Below are positions 7,787 through 17,751 of a stretch of 64,000 nucleotides of DNA, piece by piece. Source of the DNA: CAWCDJ01 sp963836015 (lineage in GTDB: Bacteria > Acidobacteriota > Terriglobia > Bryobacterales > Bryobacteraceae); NCBI GenBank assembly GCA_963836015.1, contig CAWIIF010000008.1:1-64000 (forward strand), written 5' to 3'. The translations under genes and the position numbers were made by a program. Positions within the stretch are counted from its first letter, which is position 1, and every line of letters begins with the position of its first letter. The notes under the pieces were generated by a model. It had not been told where the DNA came from, did no database searches, and saw only the letters and a list, made by a program, of their open reading frames with translations.

Positions 7787-8530
7787 ATGAATCGGTACTG
7801 TTCGCTGACGACGCTTGCGCTGGCCGGAACGTTGGCCCTTGGAGCCGCTCCGGCCGACCGGGATGGCGGGCATGCGTCCAACGACGCCGGCGCCGTCCGC
7901 ACCGCGTCCGCGCGGACAGCAGTGCAGCCGCCCGTGTTGCGGCGTTACGAGCCCGCGGACAGCGGTATGGTCACTCTGCCCGGACCGCGAGTGGCGCCGG
8001 TCTCCCGACCGCCGGTCGAACCCCTTCAACCGTCCGGCCCCCCTCCAAGCCCGGCTGCGTCCGCTGTCCTGAAGCGCACGTCCGCCGTCACGGAAGATCC
8101 CCGGCCGGTTCTTCCCCGCGCTCCCAAACCGGTGTTTCCCACTGATTTTGAGCGGGATAGCGCCATTTTCTGCCAGCGGCGCATCGGCCAGTGGTCGAGA
8201 CCCGACGCCTCGAACCTCCTCGGTGATCCCCTCCGCGAGCGTCCCGCCTATTCGGATGCCAAGGGCGAGAACGGACGCATTTACGCCTTCAGCGATCCAA
8301 CCGGGCATTATCGTGCCCTGGAACTGGATTTTGCCGCCGATACGGGCCTACTCCGTACCGTGTTTGTGTACCCCTGGAGCATGACCTGGGTGGAGTGCCG
8401 GCGCCTGTGGGGGGCGCAGGTCACGTCGGTCGAGGCGAATAACGGGCGAACCTTCTATTCCTACATGAACCGCCGCCTGGATGTGCTGGTCGAACCCGGA
8501 GGGAAGGTCGTTAGCCTGGGCCTATATTGA
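7787..8530 (+). CDS. Secreted hypothetical protein with Pro-rich linker
   Basis: 247 residues, not recognised. Residues 1-22 look like a signal peptide (LTTLALAGTLALGAAPA). Residues 25-115 are a Pro/Ala/Arg-rich, probably disordered linker. Residues 118-247 form a compact domain with GRIYAFSDPTGHYRALELDF and a conserved-looking VYPWSMTWVECRRLWG. Cys143 and Cys204 (approximate) could pair outside the cytosol. The gene is single, between the Crp-like regulator and an M48 protease. Confidence 0.7.
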   Translation: MNRYCSLTTLALAGTLALGAAPADRDGGHASNDAGAVRTASARTAVQPPVLRRYEPADSGMVTLPGPRVAPVSRPPVEPLQPSGPPPSPAASAVLKRTSAVTEDPRPVLPRAPKPVFPTDFERDSAIFCQRRIGQWSRPDASNLLGDPLRERPAYSDAKGENGRIYAFSDPTGHYRALELDFAADTGLLRTVFVYPWSMTWVECRRLWGAQVTSVEANNGRTFYSYMNRRLDVLVEPGGKVVSLGLY

Positions 8531-8647
8531 GCCGTCCGCTCAACTTTCTCCTGCTTGCGGTAACCCCGAACGACGATCCCACGTTTAACTCTTAGGGTCG
8601 CGATGCGCAGGGTGGCGTATAGTGTACCTATAGAGGAGTTCTCGACA

Positions 8648-9655
8648 ATGAAACGTCGATCCGCTTTACCGGTGGCAATTGCGATTGCGCTGAGCCTGCT
8701 GGCTCCCGGCGCCTTCGCTGGGGACAAGGACAAGAAAAAGGATCCGGACGCCATCGGAGACCGCGATGTCGGCAAAGGCGTGAACTTCTACTCGCTGGAG
8801 AAAGAAATCGCCCTCGGCAAACAACTGGCCCAGGAAGTGGAGCGCCAGGGCAAAATTATCGACGATCCGATCATCGCGGAGTATGTCAACCGCGTGGGGC
8901 AAAACCTGGTGCGGAACTCCGACGCCAAGGTCCCCTTCACCATCAAGGTCCTCGATTCCGAAGAGGTGAATGCATTTGCCCTGCCGGGCGGGTTCTTCTT
9001 CGTCAATTCCGGCCTCCTTTTGAAGGCCGACAACGAGGCCGAGCTGGCCGGCGTGATGGCTCACGAAATCGCCCACGTCGCCGCGCGGCACGGGACCAAA
9101 CAGGCCACCCGCGGCGAGCTGGTAAACATCGCCTCGATTCCCCTGATCTTCATGGGCGGCTGGACCGGATATGCGATCCGGCAGGGCGCCGGCCTGGCCA
9201 TTCCCATGGGCTTTCTGACTTTCTCCCGCGGATTCGAACGCGAAGCGGATTACCTGGGGCTGCAATACATGTACAAGTCGGGGTATGACCCCACAGCGTT
9301 CGTGGATTTCTTCGAGAAGATCGAGTCTCTGGAGAAGCGCAAGCCCGGCTCGATTTCGAAGGTCTTCTCGACGCACCCGATGACCGACGACCGGATCAAG
9401 GCGGCGCAGAACGAGATTCAAAAGGATCTCGCGCCCAAGCCCGAGTACGTAGTGAACACCTCCGAGTTCAACGACGTCAAGGCGCGGCTGGCCATGCTGC
9501 ACAACCGGCGCAAGGTCGATACCGAAGACCCGAGCAGGCCTCGCCTGCGGCGCGCGCCGGGCAGCACCACCGGACCCGCGGACGCCAACGACGACGGCAC
9601 CAAGCCGAAGACCGACACGGACGAGCGTCCGACCCTGAAGCGCCGGGACAACTGA
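8648..9655 (+). CDS. M48-family zinc metalloprotease, exported
   Basis: 335 residues. A clear signal peptide (residues 1-24, LPVAIAIALSLLAPGAFAG) is followed by a BepA/Oma1-like M48 peptidase domain. The zinc site is HEIAH at 139-143 with the third ligand in EREAD at 197-201. The C-terminus is a charged, low-complexity tail. Family members degrade or assist folding of outer-membrane proteins in the periplasm. The ATG at 8648 is chosen because GAGGAG lies about 9 nt upstream and the signal peptide begins there; an ATG at 8603 would put 15 extra residues before it. Unlike BepA, no C-terminal TPR is evident. Confidence 0.9.
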   Translation: MKRRSALPVAIAIALSLLAPGAFAGDKDKKKDPDAIGDRDVGKGVNFYSLEKEIALGKQLAQEVERQGKIIDDPIIAEYVNRVGQNLVRNSDAKVPFTIKVLDSEEVNAFALPGGFFFVNSGLLLKADNEAELAGVMAHEIAHVAARHGTKQATRGELVNIASIPLIFMGGWTGYAIRQGAGLAIPMGFLTFSRGFEREADYLGLQYMYKSGYDPTAFVDFFEKIESLEKRKPGSISKVFSTHPMTDDRIKAAQNEIQKDLAPKPEYVVNTSEFNDVKARLAMLHNRRKVDTEDPSRPRLRRAPGSTTGPADANDDGTKPKTDTDERPTLKRRDN

Positions 9656-9677
9656 TCGAGGTCGCCAGCAGGAATCG

Positions 9678-9712
9678 AAAAGGGGCAGGCTGCACGGCAG
9701 CTTGCCCCTTTT
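9678..9712. terminator. Bidirectional rho-independent terminator
   Basis: A 16-bp stem, AAAAGGGGCAGGCTGC paired with GCAGCTTGCCCCTTTT with one G-T pair and a 3-nt loop. It carries A/T tracts on both sides and sits between the convergent M48 protease and ADOP permease genes. The GGGGCAGGC start is shared with two other hairpins in the window. Confidence 0.85.
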
Positions 9713-9716
9713 CGCT

Positions 9717-12329
9717 TTATTCGTACCGCAGCGCGCGCACCGGGTCGAGCCGCGCCGCCCGCCGCGCCGGCAGGTAACACGCTGCCAGGCTCACTGCCAG
9801 CAATGCGGCGGCCACCGCAACCGAGGTGGCCGGGCTGGACTTTCCCACTGTTCCCATCGCGGCCGCCAGTGCCGGCGCCGCCACCACGGATACGCCTGCG
9901 CCGATCACGATCCCCACTGCCGCCAGCGCCAGCCCCTGCCGCAGCACCAGCCGCAGCACATCCCACCGGGTCGCCCCGATCGCCATCCGCACCCCGATCT
10001 CCGGGATTCTGCGGCTGACCGAATAAGCGATCAGCCCATACAGCCCGACCATCGCCAGGGTCAGCCCGAGGATCCCCATGGCCGCCACCATCTGCAGGAA
10101 TTGCAGCCAGGTCTCGCCGGCTCGTTGTTCGAACAGATAGGCTACGGTCCACAGGTTGTAGACCGGGAGATTGGCGTCCAGGCCGCGGACCAGTTCCCGC
10201 AGCGGCGCCGCCAGTTGTGCCGGGTCTCCCGCCGATTCGACGACCATGGTCATCCGGGAGCGGCGGTTCTGCTCGTACGGCACATAGACATACGACGAAG
10301 GCGCCTCGTTGGCAACCAGGTACCGGCCCGTTCGGGCGACCCCGACGACTTCCGCCTCCGGACCGTCCGGGCCGCCGATCCGCAGGCGTTTCCCCACCGC
10401 ATCCTGGCCCGGCCAATACGTCCCGGCGAACTTCTGATTGACGACCGCCACACGCCGCGACCCTTCGCGGTCCGCCGGTGTGAATCCCCGCCCGCGCAGG
10501 ATCTTCACGCCCATCGTCTCGAAATAGCCGGAGTCGAACGCGCCGCCGAACACCGCGACGGACTCCTGACCCTTGATGAAGCGGTAGCCCTCCGGGACTA
10601 CCGTGAGGCCCGTCTGCCGGGGCGACAGGGGCACAGATTCAGCCAGCGCCACGGATCGCACGCCGGGCAGCGCCCGCGCGCCGTCCACCAGCTTTCGATA
10701 GAAATCGTAATCCTGTTCCGGCGAGTAGCGTAGGGCGGGCGGATTGGTGTCGAAGCTGATCCGGTGATCGGCGCGGAAGCCCGGGTCGAGAACCCTCATC
10801 ACCCGAAAGGCATCCACGAACATTCCAACGGCGATCAGCAGCACCATCGCCAGTGCGATCTGCGCGACGACCAGGACATTCCGCCCGATCGTGCGGCGGC
10901 GCCCGCCGGTAGCCCCTCCTCCCGCCTTGAGCGCGGGGGTAAGCGACGTGCGCACGGTTTGGATGGCCGGTGCCAGGCCGAACAGCACCACGCTTCCTAA
11001 TGCGGCCAGTATGCTGAACAGCACCACCCGGGAATCCATCTGTGCACCCAGAATCGAGGGGATATCGCTGGGGACGGACATCGTGTTGAGAAATCGAACT
11101 CCGCCGTACGCGAGTCCCAGGCCCGCCGCGCCGCCGAGCAAAGCCACAACCAGGCTCTCGGTCATCAACTGGCGCATCAGGCGGAGCCGCCCGGCCCCGA
11201 TGGCGAGCCGTATGGCCATTTCGCGGCTCCGAGCGCGCGCCCGCGCCAGTAGGAGGTTGGCCACATTGGTGCAGGCGATGATCAGGACCAGGGCCACCAG
11301 CCCCATCATCATCGTGACCAGAGAGAGGAGCTGCGGCGATTGCTGAATCCGCGTCTCGAGCTCCGTGCGGACGGTCATGCGGCGATTGGCGTCGGCACTC
11401 GAATACTGACGGGCGAGATCGCGGCTGATGGTGTCCAACTCGGCCTGTGCCGATTCGCGGGTCGCGCCCGGGCCCAGGCGTCCGCGAACGATCAGGTCGC
11501 GCCGGCCGCGGTCTTCCAGCGGATCGCGGGCCTCCGCGTCGAGGCGCTGCGCCATTGCCAGCGGCACGTAAATCGTGGGCCGCGTGAAGCGGTCGAGTCC
11601 TGTGAAGTACCGCGGCGCCACGCCCACGATCGTGAACTCGATTCCGTTGAGCCGCAGGCGGCGCCCGATCGCGGCCGGATCGGCGGAGTACTCAGTCTGC
11701 CAGAAATCGTAACTCAGCATCGCCACCGGCTGGCCCGGCTGCGCGGCCTCGCTTTTCAGGAAGACGCGGCCGAGCGACGGTGCAACTTCGAGGGCGTCGA
11801 AGAAATTATCGCTCACCAGTGCGGCGAGTCGCATCCGCGGCGGCGCGTCCGGACCCGGAGCGGCGCCTACCGGCGCGGTCCGATACGCAACGATGCCGCC
11901 GAAGGATTTACTCCTGGCCCGAAGATCGCGGTAATCGGGGTACGACATGCCCTCGAATAAATTGCCCGGAGTGCTGTTCGTGATGTTCAGGACTTCGGAG
12001 GGGCGGTCGACCGGCAGGGGGCGGAAAATCAGGGCATCCGCAAAACTGAAGATCGCGCCGTTGGCTCCGATGCCGCCCGCCAGCGAAAGAACCGCGACCG
12101 TCACGAATCCGGGCCGGCGGCGCAGTGTTCGGAGAGCGTAGCGGAAATCGGCGAAGATGCCGTCGAAGGAAGTCCAGTGCCAGGTCTGCCGGGCGTCTTC
12201 GGCGGCCAGAGTCAGGTTCCCAAGCCGCCGCCCTTCGGCTGCGTGGGACAGCGATTCGAATTCCTGTTGCATGGAATCCTCTTCCATGCGCCGCCGTGAA
12301 GGCAATAGATACTTCCACTTGCTCCACAT
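9717..12329 (-). CDS. ADOP-type MacB/FtsX permease
   Basis: About 870 residues in the usual ADOP order: a short N-terminal region (MWSKWKYLLPSRRRMEEDSM), the first transmembrane helix (RPGFVTVAVLSLAGGIGANGAIFSF), a periplasmic MacB-like domain (FNVPDY-type YPDYRDL and YDFWQ motifs), a central 3-helix FtsX unit, a second periplasmic domain and a C-terminal FtsX unit ending PARRAARLDPVRALRYE. No ATPase is encoded nearby, as is typical for these orphan permeases; the substrate is unknown. The start at 12329 is preferred because AGGGGG lies about 9 nt upstream and the N-terminus matches the family; upstream in-frame sequence is A/T-rich promoter DNA. An upstream promoter is visible. Confidence 0.92.
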   Translation of the reverse strand: MWSKWKYLLPSRRRMEEDSMQQEFESLSHAAEGRRLGNLTLAAEDARQTWHWTSFDGIFADFRYALRTLRRRPGFVTVAVLSLAGGIGANGAIFSFADALIFRPLPVDRPSEVLNITNSTPGNLFEGMSYPDYRDLRARSKSFGGIVAYRTAPVGAAPGPDAPPRMRLAALVSDNFFDALEVAPSLGRVFLKSEAAQPGQPVAMLSYDFWQTEYSADPAAIGRRLRLNGIEFTIVGVAPRYFTGLDRFTRPTIYVPLAMAQRLDAEARDPLEDRGRRDLIVRGRLGPGATRESAQAELDTISRDLARQYSSADANRRMTVRTELETRIQQSPQLLSLVTMMMGLVALVLIIACTNVANLLLARARARSREMAIRLAIGAGRLRLMRQLMTESLVVALLGGAAGLGLAYGGVRFLNTMSVPSDIPSILGAQMDSRVVLFSILAALGSVVLFGLAPAIQTVRTSLTPALKAGGGATGGRRRTIGRNVLVVAQIALAMVLLIAVGMFVDAFRVMRVLDPGFRADHRISFDTNPPALRYSPEQDYDFYRKLVDGARALPGVRSVALAESVPLSPRQTGLTVVPEGYRFIKGQESVAVFGGAFDSGYFETMGVKILRGRGFTPADREGSRRVAVVNQKFAGTYWPGQDAVGKRLRIGGPDGPEAEVVGVARTGRYLVANEAPSSYVYVPYEQNRRSRMTMVVESAGDPAQLAAPLRELVRGLDANLPVYNLWTVAYLFEQRAGETWLQFLQMVAAMGILGLTLAMVGLYGLIAYSVSRRIPEIGVRMAIGATRWDVLRLVLRQGLALAAVGIVIGAGVSVVAAPALAAAMGTVGKSSPATSVAVAAALLAVSLAACYLPARRAARLDPVRALRYE

Positions 12330-12360
12330 CGTTCCAGTCCCCCTCTTCCGATATGGAGTC

Positions 12361-12389
12361 ATTCTATATGAAGAAGTACGATATAACAA
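12361..12389 (-). promoter_or_regulatory. Probable promoter of the ADOP permease at 9717-12329
   Basis: On the minus strand TTGTTA (12384-12389) and TAGAAT (12361-12366) are 17 nt apart, in an A/T-rich island. The start site would be about 25 nt before the ATG at 12329. Confidence 0.5.
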
Positions 12390-12399
12390 GAGTGTTGTT

Positions 12400-13359
12400 C
12401 TACTCGCCGAGTTTCTTCCTTGTGAAGGGCTTCGCAAACGCTGCGGGAGGATTGTGCGCCGTGACCATGGACGCCTTACGGTATTCCTCCAGGGCCTTCT
12501 CCTTCTGGTCTAGCTTCTCGTATGTCATCCCCAGCAGGCACTGGATAAAGGGATCGTTCGTGTTGGCCTTCTGCAGATCGGCCAGGGCCGTTTGCGGGTC
12601 GCCGGTGTATAAGGCCACGTAGCCGGTCAGGTAAGGAAAGAAGCTCGACTGCTGCCGGTACAACTGAGGGTCGGCACTCTCCATCCGGCCGAGTGCGGCC
12701 TTAGCCGCGGCCACGTGCTGCTCCGCTCCGGACTTGTTGCCGCGGCGGGCGGCCAGGCGGGCCAGGGCGTGCTCCGTGCGGAACTCCCAGAGGGCTTTGC
12801 GCCCCGCGGAAATGCCGGGCTCTTGCAGGCCGGCTTCGCCGCCGGCGCGGTACCATTTTTCGGCGGTCGCGAAATCCCCGGCGTCGATGCAGACCCGCGC
12901 GGCTTCGTTAGCCATCTCGCCCTGCTGATAGAAGGCATTCGCGGGCTCCGCGGATTCGCGCGTCTTCCAGTAGTCGAACACCACTTGCTCGTATTTCACG
13001 GTGTTCGCGCAGTCGCCTTCAAAGGCATAGGACATGGCCATCGCGCGTTGGGCATTGGCTTTCGCCTGGGCATTGGGCGCCGAATCGATAGCCTTTTGAA
13101 AATACCGCCGGGCCTCGGCGCCCTTCCCCATGAGATCGAGAACCGTGCCGGCAGCGTTGTTGGCGGCGGGGGAATCCGGCGAGCGTTTGAGTTCCTGCTG
13201 GTAGATGGCGAGAGCTTCCTCGAGTTTCCCCTCGCGCAAGAGCGGTTGGGCCTGCCGCTGCCATTCAGCCTGCGGTCCGGGACCTCGTTGAGGCCGCGCC
13301 GGGGCCGCGCTCACGAGCACGATGGCCGCCAGCACTGAACGAAAAGCTCCTTTGGACAT
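12400..13359 (-). CDS. Exported TPR-repeat protein
   Basis: About 319 residues. A signal peptide (SVLAAIVLVSAAPA) is followed by tetratricopeptide-like repeats: LLREGKLEEALAIYQQEL, PAANNAAGTVLDLMGKGAEA, then GDFATAEKWYRAGGEAG and a C-terminal QCLLGMTYEKLDQKEKALEEYRKA. It is probably a periplasmic scaffold with unknown partners. ATG 13359 is preferred since the signal peptide starts there; 18 further upstream codons run into the terminator hairpin of the receptor gene. It is separated from that gene by the terminator and so has its own transcription. Confidence 0.82.
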   Translation of the reverse strand: MSKGAFRSVLAAIVLVSAAPARPQRGPGPQAEWQRQAQPLLREGKLEEALAIYQQELKRSPDSPAANNAAGTVLDLMGKGAEARRYFQKAIDSAPNAQAKANAQRAMAMSYAFEGDCANTVKYEQVVFDYWKTRESAEPANAFYQQGEMANEAARVCIDAGDFATAEKWYRAGGEAGLQEPGISAGRKALWEFRTEHALARLAARRGNKSGAEQHVAAAKAALGRMESADPQLYRQQSSFFPYLTGYVALYTGDPQTALADLQKANTNDPFIQCLLGMTYEKLDQKEKALEEYRKASMVTAHNPPAAFAKPFTRKKLGE

Positions 13360-13380
13360 GCGAGGAATTATCTCATAAAG

Positions 13381-13411
13381 AAAAAAGGGGCAGGCCTCGC
13401 GGCCGCCCCCC
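13381..13411 (-). terminator. Rho-independent terminator of the Oar-like receptor gene
   Basis: On the minus strand GGGGGGCGGCC-gcga-GGCCTGCCCC is followed directly by TTTTTT. It lies 27 nt after the receptor's stop codon. The sequence resembles the REP palindrome at 39016-39037. Confidence 0.85.
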
Positions 13412-13437
13412 AAAAGAAGACCTGTGGCCGGTCCCGC

Positions 13438-16400
13438 TTAGAAGTGGAGCCGGAGACCGAACTCCATCTGGCGGGGCGAACCGGTCTGCCCGGTGACCAC
13501 GCCGAAGCTGGCAGGGCTATCCAGGTTGAGGGTCGGATTCGACGGTTGGAAATGGTTCAGCACGTTCGTGATCTGAATACTGATCGTCGCGCCCACCCGT
13601 TCCTTCCAGTTGAAGTCCTTCGTGATCTGCGCATCCACGTTCCAGGTGGGGAATCCGCGGAGGTTGCCGTTGCCGCCGCCGTTGGTGTCGTAGCCGAGGA
13701 CCAGGCGCCGGAATTCGCCGTAGATGGTGTTGGGATCGCTGAAGATGTTGATCCCGGAACCGCCCTTCGTCGCATTTCCGTTGACGCCGGCGCCGCTGGC
13801 CACCACCACGTTGTAGTTGGCCGAATTGCCGCCCGTGAAGGGCACCATCAGCGGAGCGTTTTCGTGGCCGTTCGTATTACCCGAGCTGCAATTGATTTCG
13901 CCGAACGACTGGCAGTTGGTATTCGGGCCGCCGCTGATGCTCACCGCCAGCGGCACACCGCTCTGCGCCGTGAACAGCGGCGAAATGTTCCACCCGCCGA
14001 GCACGTGTTTCATCAGGCCGCCGCCGTGGATTAAAGAGTTCGAGCTCCAGAACATCGTCAGGTTGTAGACGAACCGGATATCGAACGGCTGGGGGCCGTA
14101 CATGGACTGGAGATCCCAGGGGTTCAGCGCCGTGTAAGAGCTGGTGGACTGGGTGTAGGCGCCGGTGCCGAGCGAACGGTTCCAGGTGAAATTGGAGACC
14201 GCCGTCAGCCCGTGCCAGTCGCGGAACTTGAAGGAGAAGAACGCGCCGTTGTAGTTGGACCAGCCAGTGCTGTTGATCAGCTCGAAGGAGGAGATCTGCG
14301 CCTGGCCGCCGTTCAGTGCGGTGCTCGGCATGGTTCGGCCGAGGGTCCAGCTCGAGAGCTTGCTCATCGCCGACCACATGTCGTAAACACGGGTGGTCGT
14401 GATGTTGGTCTTCTGGGCGGTGGCGATCATCGCCGTGCAGCTCGCATACCCCGTGCAGTTGCCGCCGAAGGCCGATTCAAAGAACGGCTGGCTTTGGATG
14501 GCCCCAGGCGCAACGCCGGACCAGAGCTGCCAGTAGACGTTCGAGAACGCCTGGGCGAAGCTCTGCCCGTTCAGCGTGGTCATGAACGGCACCGCGTCGA
14601 TGTTGGTCTGCTGGAACTCATTCCGCAGAAGGCGTCCGATATAGCCGACCTCGAAGCTCAGGTGGCTCGAAAGCTCCCGCTGGATCGTCAGGTCGAACTG
14701 GTCGGAGCGGTTCGGCTTCAAATTCGGATCGAGACCGGAACCGTCGCCGGCCGCGGCATTGACGCCGCCCGGATAATAGGGCTGGATCAGGTTCTGCGAA
14801 ACGCTCGGCAGCGGAGCCACATTGCCGTCGGCGCCGATGCGGAAGGCGGTGCTCGGATCGGCGCCGCCCGGCCCCAGGCACGAGTTGCCGTTGACCGGTG
14901 TGCGAACCGCGCCGATGCACGAAACGGCCTGGCCCAGGCCCGTGCCGAGCAGCGGCACCAGCACCAGGTTGACGCCGTTCAGCCGGCCGTAGATGCGGCT
15001 GTAGCCGCCGCGGATTACCGTCTTGCCATGACCGACCAGCTTGCCGAGAATCCCGCTATCGGCGCTGGGGTTCCAGGCGACCGCGGCCCGCGGGCTGAAG
15101 CCGCCGTAGAACGTGTTGAAGGGATACTTGTTGCCCGATCCGACATTGCGCACGGTCGCGAAGCCGATCACCGGATTGTAGGTTGGGCTGGAGATCTGCC
15201 CGGCCAGCGCCGCCCGTTGCCGCGCCTGCAGGAAGGAATCCAGGCTGATCGCATTGCCGGACTGGTCCACCAGCTGCACCTGCTTGCCGTTGATTTCATA
15301 AGGCGGCATCTCGATCTGGTAGCTCATGCCGTATGTCAGCGTGAAGCTCGGCTTCATGTGCCAGGTGTCGCTGTAATACGTGCTGTAGTACGGGATGACG
15401 CTCTGGTCGTACATGAACGATCCCGGCGGCTGCAGAGCAAGGTTCTGCCCGGCGCGCGTGTACAGAGTCTGCGGCTGGGAGACGATGCCGAGCACGTCGT
15501 TGTACAAGGTGTTGTAAGTGGTGAGCGCGCTCGAAGCCACGGTAGTCGGAACATATTGCGTGCCCAGCGTCACCCCCGAGCCGGAGTTGACCTGGTACAC
15601 CGGCGAGTTCATGATGCCGACGCCGTTATCGTTGCGCAGATGGTAATCGTAGTTGCGCTGATAGGTGCCGCCGAATTGGAACAGGTGGTTCCCTTTGATC
15701 ATGGTGAGATCGTCGCGAAGCACCTTGTCCTGGCCGTCCCAGAAACGCTGCCGCGCGTCCTGCGCATCCACGTTGTAGGGGATGAGGGCGTTCGAGTTGT
15801 CGGAGTTGATCTCGAGAGCGCCGCCGATACCCGGCAACTGCGGCGGGGCCGCGGACGTGCTCCACTGCCAGAAGTTGCGCAGATAGCTGAAGCGGAAGTC
15901 GTTGGTCACCGTCGGGGCGAGGGTCGAAGTCAAGCCGGCCACCCAATAGGAGGGCTGCTGCGGACGCACGGCCTTCGCCGAGTAGGTGCCCAGCGTGTCG
16001 CCCGGCAGCACGCCGCCGAAATCGGTCTGCACGCTCGATAGCTGCGTCAGCTTGTAATCGCGATAGCTCACGAAGAAGCGATTCCTGTCGCCAAAGTCGT
16101 GATCGATACGGCCTACATACACATTCGAACTCAGGGGCAGCGACACCGTTCCAAGGTAACCCTGCGTGTTGACGGTATCGCCGGCCTGCGGGTCGTTAGG
16201 CAGCGGCATCTGCTTGTTCCAGATCTGCGAAACGATGGGGTTCAAGCCGAGGCCGCGCGGATCGCAGCTCCCGCCGGGGCAGACCGCCGGATTGTACGTG
16301 ACGCCGTTGTAGGTCACCGGCGTGGGATTCAGGTTGTAAGCCTGGTACTTGCCGCTGGGATCCAGCACCTGGATCACGCCGAGCCGCAGCAGCGGAGTCG

Positions 16401-17439
16401 GCACCTGGCGCTCGATCGTGGATACCTGCGGATAGCGGCGCCCCTCGTAGTTGAAGAAGAAATAGGTCTTTCCACCCAGGACACGCTTGGGTATAAGTTG
16501 CCCGCCGAAGGACGCGCCAAAGCGATTTTGGTGGCTGATGGGCGCGGGTGTGGCAGAGCCGCTCTTCAGCAGCGTATGGTTGTTCTTCCACTGGTTGGCC
16601 GCGGCGAAATTGGTGGAAAAGTAATACTCGTAAGCCGAACCGTGCCACTGGTTGGTGCCGCGCTTGGTGACCATGGCCACCTGCCCGCCTGCTGCGCCGT
16701 TGAAGTCGGCTGTCTGGTTGTTGGTGCCGACCTTGAATTCCTCGATGCTTTCGATCGGAGTGGGCATCACACCGGAAGGCGTACCGCCCGTGCCGCCGGC
16801 CGTGTTGCCGCTGGCGTTGGTGTAGACGGCGTAATTGCCATCCATATCAGATGAGTTGTTGCCGCCATCCAACTGGTACATGTTCTGGTCGGAAACTGCG
16901 CCCGCCACCTGGCCGGTAGGCAGCACACCCGGTTGCAGCGTATAGAAGGCATTCGCGTCGCGGCCCAGGGTCGGCAGCGATGCGAGCTGCGTTCCCGTGA
17001 TGGTCTGGCCGACCGTTGCGTTCATCGTCTGGAGTTCGGCGCCCGCGGCCGCAGTCACTTCCACCGTCGTCGTGGTGGATCCGAGCGAGAGGGTGGCGTT
17101 GATAGTGAGCGCCAGGCCGACCGACACTTGCTGGCGGTTTACCTTGTAGGCCGTGAATCCATCCTTGCTCACGGTGATGTCATAAACACCGGGCGTGACG
17201 GCCACGAAAATATAGCGCCCCGTTTCGTTGGTGAGTGTCGATTGGGTCGAACTTGTCGTGGCGTCGAAAAGCTTGACCTCCGCTCCCCCAATGGCTGCGT
17301 TTTGTTGGTCCGTTACCAGTCCGCTGATGGTTCCGGTCGTGGTTACCTGAGACCAGGCGGGAACTGTTTGAAAAAACAGCAGTCCCGCCAGTGCCGCGGT
17401 TAACCCAAGAAAGTTTCTAAAGTACTCCCTGAAGCACAT
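13438..17439 (-). CDS. Oar-like TonB-dependent receptor with carboxypeptidase-like N-domain
   Basis: A 1,333-residue outer-membrane protein. A signal peptide (residues 1-30, ending TVPAWSQ) is followed by a CarboxypepD_reg beta-sandwich (about 35-115, TGTISGLVTDQQNAAIGGAEV), a plug-like region (about 130-260, with ELQTMNATVGQTI and VMPTPIESIEEFKV), and a long beta-barrel ending in the aromatic GLRLHF terminus expected by the BAM machinery. Such proteins are greatly expanded in Solibacter-type acidobacteria and are assumed to take up large ligands. The start has a strong SD (AGGAGGGGG, 4-6 nt before ATG). A terminator follows the gene, so it is monocistronic. Confidence 0.93.
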   Translation of the reverse strand: MCFREYFRNFLGLTAALAGLLFFQTVPAWSQVTTTGTISGLVTDQQNAAIGGAEVKLFDATTSSTQSTLTNETGRYIFVAVTPGVYDITVSKDGFTAYKVNRQQVSVGLALTINATLSLGSTTTTVEVTAAAGAELQTMNATVGQTITGTQLASLPTLGRDANAFYTLQPGVLPTGQVAGAVSDQNMYQLDGGNNSSDMDGNYAVYTNASGNTAGGTGGTPSGVMPTPIESIEEFKVGTNNQTADFNGAAGGQVAMVTKRGTNQWHGSAYEYYFSTNFAAANQWKNNHTLLKSGSATPAPISHQNRFGASFGGQLIPKRVLGGKTYFFFNYEGRRYPQVSTIERQVPTPLLRLGVIQVLDPSGKYQAYNLNPTPVTYNGVTYNPAVCPGGSCDPRGLGLNPIVSQIWNKQMPLPNDPQAGDTVNTQGYLGTVSLPLSSNVYVGRIDHDFGDRNRFFVSYRDYKLTQLSSVQTDFGGVLPGDTLGTYSAKAVRPQQPSYWVAGLTSTLAPTVTNDFRFSYLRNFWQWSTSAAPPQLPGIGGALEINSDNSNALIPYNVDAQDARQRFWDGQDKVLRDDLTMIKGNHLFQFGGTYQRNYDYHLRNDNGVGIMNSPVYQVNSGSGVTLGTQYVPTTVASSALTTYNTLYNDVLGIVSQPQTLYTRAGQNLALQPPGSFMYDQSVIPYYSTYYSDTWHMKPSFTLTYGMSYQIEMPPYEINGKQVQLVDQSGNAISLDSFLQARQRAALAGQISSPTYNPVIGFATVRNVGSGNKYPFNTFYGGFSPRAAVAWNPSADSGILGKLVGHGKTVIRGGYSRIYGRLNGVNLVLVPLLGTGLGQAVSCIGAVRTPVNGNSCLGPGGADPSTAFRIGADGNVAPLPSVSQNLIQPYYPGGVNAAAGDGSGLDPNLKPNRSDQFDLTIQRELSSHLSFEVGYIGRLLRNEFQQTNIDAVPFMTTLNGQSFAQAFSNVYWQLWSGVAPGAIQSQPFFESAFGGNCTGYASCTAMIATAQKTNITTTRVYDMWSAMSKLSSWTLGRTMPSTALNGGQAQISSFELINSTGWSNYNGAFFSFKFRDWHGLTAVSNFTWNRSLGTGAYTQSTSSYTALNPWDLQSMYGPQPFDIRFVYNLTMFWSSNSLIHGGGLMKHVLGGWNISPLFTAQSGVPLAVSISGGPNTNCQSFGEINCSSGNTNGHENAPLMVPFTGGNSANYNVVVASGAGVNGNATKGGSGINIFSDPNTIYGEFRRLVLGYDTNGGGNGNLRGFPTWNVDAQITKDFNWKERVGATISIQITNVLNHFQPSNPTLNLDSPASFGVVTGQTGSPRQMEFGLRLHF

Positions 17440-17751
17440 ATCCCCCTCCTTACGTATTGAAAACGCGCGCCAGCCTATTGAATTGGCCGATCGAGTCGTG
17501 GCCTTAAATGATTACCGTATCCCCTGATCGAGTGCCGTGATCTGCCGTTGTTGAAAAATACACCTGAGGCCCGACCATGCAAAATTTCAGATATTCGGCA
17601 ATTCTAAAGCTGCCACCAGGGCAAGTCAAGCGAATTGGGATCAAAAGAATTGATCGCCGGCATCAAAGCGCATCTTTGGCCGGAAGTCGTGCTTTACACG
17701 CATTTACGGTCCTTCCGGAAGCTGCTGCGTCCAAAATAATGGAGGGGAAAT
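17440..17751. other. Divergent intergenic region
   Basis: 312 bases between the receptor gene (minus) and the small secreted-protein gene (plus). It holds the ribosome-binding sites of both (AGGAGGGGG and GGAGGGG) and presumably two promoters, but I could not fix -35/-10 pairs with confidence. No RNA gene was recognised. Confidence 0.5.

Noticed and set aside
14212..16041. A 609-codon plus-strand frame inside the Oar-like receptor gene
   Set aside because: Arg/Ala/Val-rich with no signal peptide or motif, while the opposite strand has a complete outer-membrane receptor.
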